In this document: positions 17,352 through 25,319 of the stretch, piece after piece
How the letters are laid out: each line of letters opens with the position of its first letter
How positions within the stretch are numbered: position 1 is the stretch's first letter
Program-made: the position numbers and the translations under genes
Assembly (NCBI GenBank): GCA_964580995.1
Contig: CAZOMV010000043.1
Coordinates: forward strand, 1 to 45,648
Direction of reading: 5' to 3'
Source of the DNA: JAKJEP01 sp964580995
GTDB lineage: Bacteria > Planctomycetota > Phycisphaerae > Sedimentisphaerales > SM23-30
Length of the DNA stretch: 45,648 nucleotides
Notes under the pieces: generated by a model
Seen by the model: the letters and a program-made list of their open reading frames with translations, nothing else
Told to the model about the DNA's origin: nothing
Database searches by the model: none

Positions 17352-19103
17352 ATGAAAGGCTTTTTTAACCAAATATTACGGATTGATTTATCGAAAAAAA
17401 CTTTCCGATATGAAGCCATTTCGGATGAAATTCTAAAGCGAACCCTGGGCGGTAAGGGGCTGGGGACCTATTTGCTCATGCGGGAAAATCCCGTGGGCGT
17501 GAATCCGCTTTCCCCGGAAAATGTGTTTATCATTGCCGTGGGACCGGTGACCGGCACGAAGATGTGGAGCCAGTCGCGTTTCGGCACCTACACGAAAAGC
17601 CCGGCGACGGAGGGCTATGGTGAATCGTATTGCGGTGGGGCGCTGGCGCCCAAGATCAAGGGATGTGGGGTGGATGCGATCCTCCTCGAAGGGGGCTGTG
17701 CTTCTCTGATCTGGCTGGCGATTGATGAGAACGGCGTCACGTTCCACGACGCGACCGCTCTGCGGGGGAAGGAAACCTATGAAACGGAAGCAGCCATTCT
17801 GGCGCATGGCCGGGAGGGTGCGGGGGCTATGGTGATCGGGCCGGCGGGGGAAAACCGCTGCGCCATCGCCTGCATCAAGTCGTACAAATGGCGCAGCCTG
17901 GGCCGAGGCGGCATGGGAGCGGTGCTGGGGGTGAAAAATGTGAAAGGTATCACCTTCGCGGGTACGAAAGACTGCGAAGTGGCCGACGAGGAAAAACTGA
18001 AGAACCTGATCAAAGCCATCGCCCAGAAAGGCAAGGAATCGCCGGTGACGGAAGTCTATCAGAAGCTGGGGACTCCCATGCAGGTCAAGGTGACCAATAC
18101 CCAAAAATGTTTTCCCACGCGGTACTGGCAATCGGGCCGTTTTTCCGGGTGGGAAAGCATTTGTGCCGATTATATGCAGGCCAATTTGGAGGTGAAGGCG
18201 CACGGCTGTCCGAATTGTTTTCTGCGCTGCACCAAGAAATCCCGCATCAAAAATGGCCGGCACGCGGGGTTGGAAATCGAGGGGCCGGAGTATGAAACGA
18301 TCTATGCCATCGGTGGCCTGAATGCCATCGAGGGGCTGGAGGAAGTGGCCTGGCTGAACGATGTCTGCGACCGGCTGGGCATCGATACCATGAGCGCCGG
18401 CAACCTCTCCTCCTTCGCCATCGAGGCTTATAAACGCGGGAAAATCGATTTTGCCATTGATTACAATCAGCCCGACCGGGTAGCGGAGCTTTATCGGCTT
18501 ATTGCCCGCCGGGAAGGTGTCGGGAAAATTCTCGGCCAGGGTATTAAGCAGGCATCCCGGCAATTGGGGCTGGAGGATCTGGCCATTCATGTCAAGGGCC
18601 TGGAACCGGCCGGATTCGATCCGCGGGTACTCAAAGGCATGGGGCTTTCGTATGCGACCTCGGCCCGCGGGGCCTGCCATCTGCGGGGCACGTTCTACAA
18701 GGCGGAACTGTCCGGCCAGATCGAAAAGGAACAAATTGAGGGCAAGGCCAAACTGATGATCGATTATGAAGATCGCTGCGCCCTGTTCGATTCGCTGGTT
18801 TTGTGCCGGTTCTTCCGGGATTTCATTATGTGGGATGAACTGGCGATTTTAATCGAAGCGACCACGGGCCTGCGTTTCGACAAGCAGCAATTGGAAATTC
18901 TGGCCAACGACATCACCCAGATGACGCGCCAATACAACCGGCGGGAAGGGCTGGACGGCTCGACCGACACTCTGCCGAAGCGTTTTTTAACCGAACCGAC
19001 CGAAGAAGGGGCCACGTTGACCCGACAACAACTCGATACGATGATCAAGGAATACAATGAAATTAGAAACTCCCGAGAAAATGAAAAAGGAAAATGCCAC
19101 TAG
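17352..19103 (+). CDS. aor: Aldehyde:ferredoxin oxidoreductase (tungstopterin/molybdopterin enzyme)
   Basis: 583 residues, close to the usual AOR length. It starts with the family's GFFNQILRIDLSKKT strand and has GGKGLGTYLL, the FGTYTKSPATEGYGES pterin-contact region and GRGGMGAVLGVKN. The [4Fe-4S] ligands are Cys286, Cys289 and Cys293 (GCPNCFLRC) plus Cys485 in DSLVLCRFF. The enzyme interconverts an aldehyde and its carboxylate with ferredoxin. Family members may act on glyceraldehyde-3-phosphate, formaldehyde or broad aldehydes, and the substrate cannot be set here. The start codon overlaps no other gene. The 3' end overlaps the malic enzyme by 47 bases, so the two are almost certainly co-expressed. 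Presence of this enzyme implies an anaerobic ferredoxin-based metabolism and W/Mo cofactor synthesis elsewhere. Confidence 0.93.
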   Translation: MKGFFNQILRIDLSKKTFRYEAISDEILKRTLGGKGLGTYLLMRENPVGVNPLSPENVFIIAVGPVTGTKMWSQSRFGTYTKSPATEGYGESYCGGALAPKIKGCGVDAILLEGGCASLIWLAIDENGVTFHDATALRGKETYETEAAILAHGREGAGAMVIGPAGENRCAIACIKSYKWRSLGRGGMGAVLGVKNVKGITFAGTKDCEVADEEKLKNLIKAIAQKGKESPVTEVYQKLGTPMQVKVTNTQKCFPTRYWQSGRFSGWESICADYMQANLEVKAHGCPNCFLRCTKKSRIKNGRHAGLEIEGPEYETIYAIGGLNAIEGLEEVAWLNDVCDRLGIDTMSAGNLSSFAIEAYKRGKIDFAIDYNQPDRVAELYRLIARREGVGKILGQGIKQASRQLGLEDLAIHVKGLEPAGFDPRVLKGMGLSYATSARGACHLRGTFYKAELSGQIEKEQIEGKAKLMIDYEDRCALFDSLVLCRFFRDFIMWDELAILIEATTGLRFDKQQLEILANDITQMTRQYNRREGLDGSTDTLPKRFLTEPTEEGATLTRQQLDTMIKEYNEIRNSRENEKGKCH

Positions 19104-20496
19104 TAGTATTGCCAACATCAGTTGGCAGGAACGTTATCACGCCTCGCAGGTATATACCCTGCGGTGCAAAATCTTTGACCGCCCCAGTATGCTGGGCAAG
19201 CTGACCACGACCATCGGCAACGCCGGCGCCCATATCGGGACCATTGCTGTATCCGGTCTGGACAGCCAGCATAAAATCCGCGACATCACGGTTTTTTGCA
19301 TCAATCAGGATCATTTGAATCAGGTGACCAAGGCGGTACAGAAACTGGATGGTGTGGAGCTGATGGACGTTCGCAACAACGTCCTGGAATCCCATTATCG
19401 CGGGGCGATTGAAACCCACAGCCGCATTCCTATCACGAATCTGACCGATTTGCGCATGGTTTACACCCCCGGCGTGGCCTCCATTTGCGAGAGAATCGTC
19501 GCCGAGCCGGCTTCCGCCTGGGAACTGACGGGCCTGTGTGACCGGGTGGCCATCGTCACCAACGGCACCGCCGTTTTGGGGCTGGGCGATATCGGGGTGC
19601 TGCCGTCGCTGCCGGTGATGGAAGGCAAGGCCGCCATCTTCGCGGAATTTGCGGGCATCAGCGCATTTCCCATCCTGATTGACAGCAAAGATACGCAAAC
19701 GGTAATCGATACGGTCCTGCGAATTGCATCTACTTTTGGTGCCATTCAACTGGAAGATATCGCCGCCCCGGCCTGTTTTGAGATTGAAGAAAAATTGCAG
19801 CAGGCCCTCGCTATCCCCGTCTTTCATGATGACCAGCATGGCACGGCGACCGTCCTGCTGGCGGCCCTGATCGGCGCCCTCAAAAAAACCGGCCGCAAGG
19901 TGCAGAACTGCTCCGCCCTGATCCTCGGCGCCGGTGCGGCTGGGGTAGCCATTACCAAAATTCTATTGGCCTTCGGGATTGGGGATGTAGTGGTATATGA
20001 TTCCTTCGGGCCGATTTATCGCGGGCGCACCGAAAAAATGAATCCCTATAAAGTTCAACTGGCGGAAATCACCAACAAAAACAACGAACAGGGCGCCCTA
20101 GCCGATGGATTCAAACGTAAAGATATTTTCATCGGTGTGGCCCGGCCCAATATGGTCTCTCAGGACATGATCCGGTCCATGATGCCGGCGCCGCTGGTCT
20201 TCCCGCTGAGCAATCCGGTCGGGGAGATTACGGTGGAACAGGCCTATGAAGCCGGGGCCGCCATCGCCGTCGATGGACGTACTATTAACAACGCCCTGGC
20301 GTATCCGGGGCTGTTCCGCGGGGCACTGGATGCCAAAGCCGGCGACATTACCTTTGATATGCAGATTGCCGCCGCCCATGAACTGGCCCGGCTGACACCG
20401 GAGGGAGATTTATTGCCCAATATTCTGGATCGGCAGATCCACAAGCAAGTCGCTCAGGTCGTGAAAGAAGCCTGGCTCCGGAGCGTCGGAAAATAA
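19057..20496 (+). CDS. NAD(P)-dependent malic enzyme with N-terminal ACT domain
   Basis: 479 residues. Residues 30-105 form an ACT-type ligand-binding domain (YTLRCKIFDRPSMLGKLTTT, then GLDSQHKIRDITVF). The malic domain follows, with DLRMVYTPGVASICERI, GTAVLGLGDIG and VFHDDQHGTATV. The Rossmann domain has LILGAGAAGVAITKIL, and the end has LSNPVGEITVEQA and INNALAYPGLFRGALDA. The reaction is oxidative decarboxylation of malate to pyruvate, with the ACT domain probably sensing an amino acid. The start at 19057 has AAGGA seven bases upstream and lies inside the preceding gene, implying translational coupling; ATG at 19081 is a less likely alternative. Pyruvate and NADH supply beside a ferredoxin-linked aldehyde oxidoreductase suggests a fermentation module. 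Confidence 0.93.
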   Translation: MKLETPEKMKKENATSSIANISWQERYHASQVYTLRCKIFDRPSMLGKLTTTIGNAGAHIGTIAVSGLDSQHKIRDITVFCINQDHLNQVTKAVQKLDGVELMDVRNNVLESHYRGAIETHSRIPITNLTDLRMVYTPGVASICERIVAEPASAWELTGLCDRVAIVTNGTAVLGLGDIGVLPSLPVMEGKAAIFAEFAGISAFPILIDSKDTQTVIDTVLRIASTFGAIQLEDIAAPACFEIEEKLQQALAIPVFHDDQHGTATVLLAALIGALKKTGRKVQNCSALILGAGAAGVAITKILLAFGIGDVVVYDSFGPIYRGRTEKMNPYKVQLAEITNKNNEQGALADGFKRKDIFIGVARPNMVSQDMIRSMMPAPLVFPLSNPVGEITVEQAYEAGAAIAVDGRTINNALAYPGLFRGALDAKAGDITFDMQIAAAHELARLTPEGDLLPNILDRQIHKQVAQVVKEAWLRSVGK

Positions 20497-20514
20497 ACCA
20501 CCCGATAGTGTTTC

Positions 20515-22302
20515 TCACGGCAAGGTAATCTGCACGCTGACAGAGGGCTGCACAGTGGTTTTTTTGCTATCAGAGTCTTCGATGCGGCAATAGACCAGCC
20601 CATCCCCATCGTCTTTCCTTTTGACCTTGGCCAGGATTTTCTCGGATACCGAAAACGAGGTCGTTCCTGCCGGTACTTTCACAGCCAGACGTTTTTTTTT
20701 ATCCGTAAAATCCCCCGTAGTGCTGAAGACCAATTGTAATTTTTTGGCCAGAAAAGGTGCGATGAAGCTTACCGGCAAATTCTCCCCGGCTCCCACCACA
20801 TAGCCATCCGCCGGTTCAAGCAGACTACAGGCCAGAGGTTCCCATTCGAAAATGGATGATTCAGAAAATTCGCTGCCGTTGTTTACCCGCCACCAGAGAC
20901 GGCGATTCCCGTTATCTTTGGCCAGGGCTTTCCACCATAAGGCCTGATTCATCTCCATAAAGCACTGTCCGGTTTTCGGCTTCATCTCCACTACCGATTT
21001 TTTGTCGGAAAAATCTTCTTTCATTGCCAGTTCGACTATCATTTTCCCTCCGAAATCGAGCGGAACTGCCCATAGAAACAGCCCCGGTTCGTCTTGCAGC
21101 GATCCTATTCCATTTTGGGGACTTAAATTGCAAATTGCGGAATAACCGCTGACTATCGCAGCAATATCCTCCCAACTCGACTGGCACAGATCCGCAATTT
21201 GATTCAGTACCCCCGGTACTTCCACCCAGTTGGGATTGTCCCGTATGCTCGACCACAGCGAGGCCATCTGGTCGTACTTGGCTGCGATAGAATTATACCC
21301 TGCGTTTTCCAAAAAATCCGCCATCAGGGGCGTCAGTTCCGCTTTGCGGTCACGCATACTCTGGGCCAGACAAGACGGACCATCGGCGCCGGCGGTGATG
21401 GCGGCCGCACAAGCCCGCAGCGCTTCCGGGCCATCCACGCCGCGTTCATACAAATAACGCAGGATTGGCAGCGCAGAGGCGGGGGCGGGCGGTTCTTCCA
21501 GATAAAACATATAATAAGGGCCGGCCTGAAGCCTTTTATCCGTGTTGATCAGGCCGCCCTGGTACCAGCCGTCCAGAAACGCCCCCCAGCTTAGCGGCAC
21601 ACCAATTCCATCCAGAATACTGTCCCCATCCACATCCACGCTGCTGGTCGGATTGTTGTCCGTATAATACACATGATCGGCGTCATAGCCGTGAATCACC
21701 ACAAAATGGCTGCTTTGCGGATCGCAGTTCTGCCAGAAAGGATAATACACACTGGCTTCCGCAGCCACATAGGCAAAATCCAGATGCACCTGCACCGGAA
21801 TCCCGGCGGCAATCACTTCCTTCAGCCTGGCGACCGCTTCCTCTTCATTGGCAAAAACGGTTATTTCTTTGGCGCCCGCTTGTGTACTCAACCCTCCGCC
21901 GCCGCCTTGCAGATACCCGATGTGATAAACCAGACCCATCAATCGATATAAATCCAGGGACTGCCCGCCATAAATCTTCCGGCTCCAGTTGTAGATATAA
22001 CGATGGGGATCCAGTGTGTGATTGCCTCCCCCTGTTGAAGTCCAGGCATATTCCGAACAAAAGCCGCTGCAGACCAGAATGTCGGCTACCCCGGTGGAGG
22101 CGTCGTAATAGTTCACCAACTGGCCGGCACTGGCCAGATAGCACACTGCCCCCGGATAGCCTAGTTCCGACAGGGAACTCATGTCAATATACGCTGAAGC
22201 TGGAACTTCTGCTGCTGACACCGTTGTGCCGACAGAGCCTTCCGTCCATATCAATATGCCAACCAACAAAGCCACTGAAAATCGAGCAGACCATCGTTTC
22301 AT
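20515..22302 (-). CDS. Secreted C39-like cysteine peptidase family protein
   Basis: 595 residues from ATG 22302, preferred over the GTG at 22305 because AAGGA lies six bases upstream of the ATG. A signal peptide occupies residues 1-31 (core VALLVGILIW, end TTVSAA). The peptidase-like part (about 35-235) has Cys54 in GAVCYLASAG, His199 in SHFVVIHGYD and Asp215 in YYTDNNP, the C39-like Cys/His/Asp arrangement. A short Ca-binding-like stretch, DVDGDSILDG (about 223-232), lies next to it. The rest is about 350 residues of helical spacer and beta-rich domains without a name I recognise. It acts outside the cytoplasm, perhaps on peptides or peptidoglycan-linked material. It converges with the malic enzyme 18 bases away. 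Confidence 0.82.
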   Translation of the reverse strand: MKRWSARFSVALLVGILIWTEGSVGTTVSAAEVPASAYIDMSSLSELGYPGAVCYLASAGQLVNYYDASTGVADILVCSGFCSEYAWTSTGGGNHTLDPHRYIYNWSRKIYGGQSLDLYRLMGLVYHIGYLQGGGGGLSTQAGAKEITVFANEEEAVARLKEVIAAGIPVQVHLDFAYVAAEASVYYPFWQNCDPQSSHFVVIHGYDADHVYYTDNNPTSSVDVDGDSILDGIGVPLSWGAFLDGWYQGGLINTDKRLQAGPYYMFYLEEPPAPASALPILRYLYERGVDGPEALRACAAAITAGADGPSCLAQSMRDRKAELTPLMADFLENAGYNSIAAKYDQMASLWSSIRDNPNWVEVPGVLNQIADLCQSSWEDIAAIVSGYSAICNLSPQNGIGSLQDEPGLFLWAVPLDFGGKMIVELAMKEDFSDKKSVVEMKPKTGQCFMEMNQALWWKALAKDNGNRRLWWRVNNGSEFSESSIFEWEPLACSLLEPADGYVVGAGENLPVSFIAPFLAKKLQLVFSTTGDFTDKKKRLAVKVPAGTTSFSVSEKILAKVKRKDDGDGLVYCRIEDSDSKKTTVQPSVSVQITLP

Positions 22303-22380
22303 CACAAATCCTTTCGTAAAAGGAAGTTAAAATTTATTTTGCAAAACTTGAATTCTAAATGGTATATCGGTCGGCTTTTG

Positions 22381-22584
22381 TTATTTTCTTCGAAAAAAAC
22401 GAATCGTAAACGCCATTCCCCCGCTGGTATCCATTTTAACTTCCGTGGCCAACTGGTAGGCAAGTGAAAGGACCAGACGCAGCCCGAATGATCGGAGACT
22501 TTCCAGATAAATATCCTGGGAAAATCCCACTCCGTTATCCAGCAGATTGAGTGTGACTAGGCCTTGTTCCTGATTCAGGGGGCA
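22381..22584 (-). pseudogene. Remnant of a sensor histidine kinase (HisKA_2/PdtaS-type ATPase C-terminus)
   Basis: 67 codons that run in frame straight after the TAA of the FtsB-like gene and end at a TAA at 22381-22383. The translation contains LNLLDNGVGFSQD (G1 box), SFGLRLVLSLAYQLA (G2/helix region) and a final GGMAFTIRFFRRK. This order and wording match the last third of the ATPase domain of HisKA_2 (PdtaS-like) kinases. There is no start codon with ribosome-binding site, and the phospho-acceptor helix, N box and first part of the ATPase are absent from the window. It is therefore a decayed fragment or, less likely, a read-through extension of the gene before it. Confidence 0.7.
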
Positions 22585-23097
22585 TTATTCGCTAATTTGC
22601 CGATAGAAAAAACCCAGGCTTATTACCACCAGCGAGGAACCCAGAACCATAAGCGCCGATTTCATAACCGGCTTCTCACAAAGTCTTTGTGCCATTTTTT
22701 CATACGGCTTTTCCTCCGCGGCTTCCACCGGCTGCTCAATTCCCGACAAGGCCGCCTCCAGCTTCGGCCATGAACCTGGCAGCGGAACCGTTTTTGCCTC
22801 CATTTCTGAGGTGGGAACATAATTCAGCTTATCGATCGCCAGCCGCTCTATTACATAGGGATTGTCCGCATTTGCCAGCAAGGCCTGTTGTTGGTCATAG
22901 ATTTGCCGGCATAATTCCACCCGACGACGCTGAGTTTCTATAATTCTGCTATCGGCATAATAGCTGGCCAATGGTTCCGCCAGCAACGATATGCCGATAG
23001 CACCCATTCCTACGGTTGACAAGACCAGAAAGCATAGAAACCGGACCATGTGATCCATTCTGCTCATACTCCTGCTCTTGTGCAAGTTATTACTCAT
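22585..23097 (-). CDS. FtsB/DivIC-like septum-formation-initiator family membrane protein
   Basis: 170 residues. A short cytoplasmic start and a membrane helix (about 17-38, VRFLCFLVLSTVGMGAIGIS) are followed by a basic/Gln-rich coiled coil (about 48-78) and NPYVIERLAIDKLNYVP, the post-coil motif of the FtsB/DivIC group. Unlike ordinary FtsB (about 90-120 residues) it continues with an acidic linker and a second membrane helix near the C-terminus (SALMVLGSSLVVISLGFFY). The first ATG (23097) has no ribosome-binding site; ATG 23058 has AGGAG about ten bases upstream and may be the true start. It lies 21 bases downstream of enolase, a gene order (eno-ftsB) familiar from Proteobacteria. A role in division or wall synthesis is inferred. 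Confidence 0.65.
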   Translation of the reverse strand: MSNNLHKSRSMSRMDHMVRFLCFLVLSTVGMGAIGISLLAEPLASYYADSRIIETQRRRVELCRQIYDQQQALLANADNPYVIERLAIDKLNYVPTSEMEAKTVPLPGSWPKLEAALSGIEQPVEAAEEKPYEKMAQRLCEKPVMKSALMVLGSSLVVISLGFFYRQISE

Positions 23098-23118
23098 AGA
23101 TTGAATAAATTCAAATTT

Positions 23119-24408
23119 CTATCTTTTCCAGATAGCGGCACCATATACCGCCTGTTTACCCAGATCTTCCTCAATTCGTAAAAGCTGATTATACTTACAA
23201 ATACGATCGGTACGGCAAAGCGAACCGGTCTTGATTTGTCCGGCCCCGCTAGCTACCGCCACATCCGCAATCGTGGAATCTTCCGTCTCGCCGCTGCGAT
23301 GGCTGACTACCGCCGTCCACCCGTTCCGCTGCGCCATCCGAATCGCCGCGAACGTCTCTGTTAGGGTTCCGATCTGATTGAGTTTAATCAGAATCGAGTT
23401 GGCGGATTTCTCCTGAATCCCCTTTTCCAGACGCTTTGTATTGGTTACAAACAGATCATCACCCACCAATTGCACTTTGTCACCAATAGTTGCGGTGAGT
23501 TTCTTCCAGCCAGCCCAGTCATCTTCCGCCAGCCCGTCTTCGATGCTGATGATCGGATACTTCTTGCTCCAATTCGCCCAATATTTGACCATATCCTCGC
23601 TGGAAACCTTCGTTTTGGGTGCAGATTTGAAGAAAAAGTAGCCATTTTTGGCCTTGTCGTACATTTCCGAACTGGCCGGGTCCAGAGCGATGAAAATCTG
23701 CTTGCCCGCTTTATAACCGGCAGCCTTGATCGCTTCGACAATCACTTCCAGGGCCTCTTCATTGCTCTTCAAATTTGGGGCAAAACCACCTTCATCACCC
23801 ACTGCGGTATTGTAACCCTTTTTCGCCAATACTTTCTTCAGGGAGTGAAAGGTCTCCGCTCCCATCCGCAGGGCTTCGGCAAAGGTTTTCGCGCCAACCG
23901 GCATAATCATAAACTCCTGGAAATCAACGTTGTTATCGGCATGTTTGCCGCCGTTGAGAATGTTCATCATCGGCACCGGCAGAATCGAGGTATTGCTGCC
24001 GCCCATGTAACGATACAAGGGCAAATTGCAGTGATCGGCTGACGCTTTAGCGATGGCCAGAGAGACACCCAGGATCGCATTGGCGCCTAGCTTGGACTTA
24101 TTGGCGGTGCCGTCCATCTCGATCATCAGGTTATCAATCCCTTCCTGATCGCGGGCGTCCAGACCCAGAATGGCAGGGGCGATTGTGCGGTTGACATTGC
24201 GTACCGCTTTGGTAACTCCTTTACCCAGATACCGTTTAGGATCACCGTCCCGAAGCTCCACCGCTTCGTGAATACCGGTGCTGGCCCCGGAGGGAACCGC
24301 CGCCCGGCCAAACGATCCATCATCCAAAATCACATCTACTTCCACGGTAGGATTGCCGCGACTATCGAGAATTTCCCGCGCCACCACATCAGAAATCGTA
24401 CTAAACAT
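23119..24408 (-). CDS. eno: Enolase
   Basis: 429 residues, the usual bacterial length. It catalyses 2-phosphoglycerate to phosphoenolpyruvate in glycolysis. Visible signatures are IVAREILDSRGNPTVEVDV-like start (DVVAREILDSRGNPTVEVDV), PSGASTGIHEAVELRD, GDEGGFAPNL, the metal-binding ALDPASSEMYD and ISIEDGLAEDDW, catalytic Lys in LIKLNQIGTLTE, and SHRSGETEDSTIADVAV near the end. AAGGAAAG sits upstream of the ATG. The gene is leftward and heads a small group with the FtsB-like gene. The AT-rich 186-base gap before it also holds the rightward promoter of the phospholipid genes. Confidence 0.98.
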   Translation of the reverse strand: MFSTISDVVAREILDSRGNPTVEVDVILDDGSFGRAAVPSGASTGIHEAVELRDGDPKRYLGKGVTKAVRNVNRTIAPAILGLDARDQEGIDNLMIEMDGTANKSKLGANAILGVSLAIAKASADHCNLPLYRYMGGSNTSILPVPMMNILNGGKHADNNVDFQEFMIMPVGAKTFAEALRMGAETFHSLKKVLAKKGYNTAVGDEGGFAPNLKSNEEALEVIVEAIKAAGYKAGKQIFIALDPASSEMYDKAKNGYFFFKSAPKTKVSSEDMVKYWANWSKKYPIISIEDGLAEDDWAGWKKLTATIGDKVQLVGDDLFVTNTKRLEKGIQEKSANSILIKLNQIGTLTETFAAIRMAQRNGWTAVVSHRSGETEDSTIADVAVASGAGQIKTGSLCRTDRICKYNQLLRIEEDLGKQAVYGAAIWKR

Positions 24409-24517
24409 ATTTTGCTTTCCTTTATAATAACAAAACTATTACACATTCATATTCTATCGGCTTTTAACTGTAATTCTCTCCATAAAAGTAAATTACGATA
24501 ACCTTTCAAGAGAATAC

Positions 24518-24546
24518 TTGATTGGACAACAATATACCGGGATAAT
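24518..24546 (+). promoter_or_regulatory. Promoter of the psd-pssA operon
   Basis: TTGATT (24518-24523), exactly 17 bases, then GATAAT (24541-24546): five of six -10 matches and four of six -35 matches, about 45 bases before the psd start. Confidence 0.65.
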
Positions 24547-24594
24547 ACGGAAATGGAAGTGGTAATGTAAAATAAACTTAGGAAAACCGGCATT

Positions 24595-25266
24595 ATGAAT
24601 ATACCTTTAACCCGTTATGGTTTAAGGGAATTACTTTTGTTCCCCCTGATTTTTGTAATCATCGCGGTTCTTTTTTATCTGCTGCTGCCCGCCTGGCGGC
24701 CCTGGCCGCAAATACTTGCGTTCGTGTTGATTATATTCGTGTGCGCTTTCTTCCGCGATCCCCAGAGAAAAATACCCAGCGAAAAAGGTATTTTATTGTC
24801 GCCGGCGGATGGGAAAATAACAGATATTTGTGAGTTAGAGGAGATGGAATATATCAAGGGGCGGGTGAGCCGGATCGGGATTTTTCTAAGTGTATTGGAT
24901 GTCCATATTAACAGAGCGCCTTGTGAGGGGAAGGTGGAGTATATTCAGGAGAAGGCGGGGAAATGTTTGAATGCGATGCGGGCGGAGGCGGCTTCGGAGC
25001 AGAATCAATCTAACACTTTGGGAATGCTGTGTTTAGCTCATCCGGCGGGGAAAGTGATGGTTAAACAGATCACCGGGGCGATCGCCCGGCGGATTGTATG
25101 TGCTTGTCAGAAAGGCAGTAAGCTGGAGGCGGGGGAGCGGTTCGGAATGATTAAATTCGGGTCGCGGACGGAGCTGTTTTTCCCGGCGGATTCAAGAGCA
25201 AGCATACAAGTCAAGGCGGGAGATATAGTTAGAGCTGGTCAAACGATTCTGGTCCGTTATGATTGA
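24595..25266 (+). CDS. psd: Phosphatidylserine decarboxylase proenzyme (short, archaeal-type)
   Basis: 223 residues. Two N-terminal membrane helices (LLLFPLIFVIIAVLFYLL and ILAFVLIIFVCAFF) are followed by FRDPQRKIP, LLSPADGKI, and GIFLSVLDVHINRAPCEGKV, all standard for this family. Self-cleavage should occur at Gly189-Ser190 in IKFGSRTELFFP, where Ser190 becomes the pyruvoyl group. It converts phosphatidylserine to phosphatidylethanolamine at the inner membrane. It is followed by the serine transferase gene that makes its substrate, so the pair is a complete two-step branch. A weak AGGA precedes the ATG. Confidence 0.95.
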   Translation: MNIPLTRYGLRELLLFPLIFVIIAVLFYLLLPAWRPWPQILAFVLIIFVCAFFRDPQRKIPSEKGILLSPADGKITDICELEEMEYIKGRVSRIGIFLSVLDVHINRAPCEGKVEYIQEKAGKCLNAMRAEAASEQNQSNTLGMLCLAHPAGKVMVKQITGAIARRIVCACQKGSKLEAGERFGMIKFGSRTELFFPADSRASIQVKAGDIVRAGQTILVRYD

Positions 25267-25319
25267 CCATTGATAAAGTTGTAATAAACATGAGTAAACT
25301 ATAGAAAAACACGAAAAAA

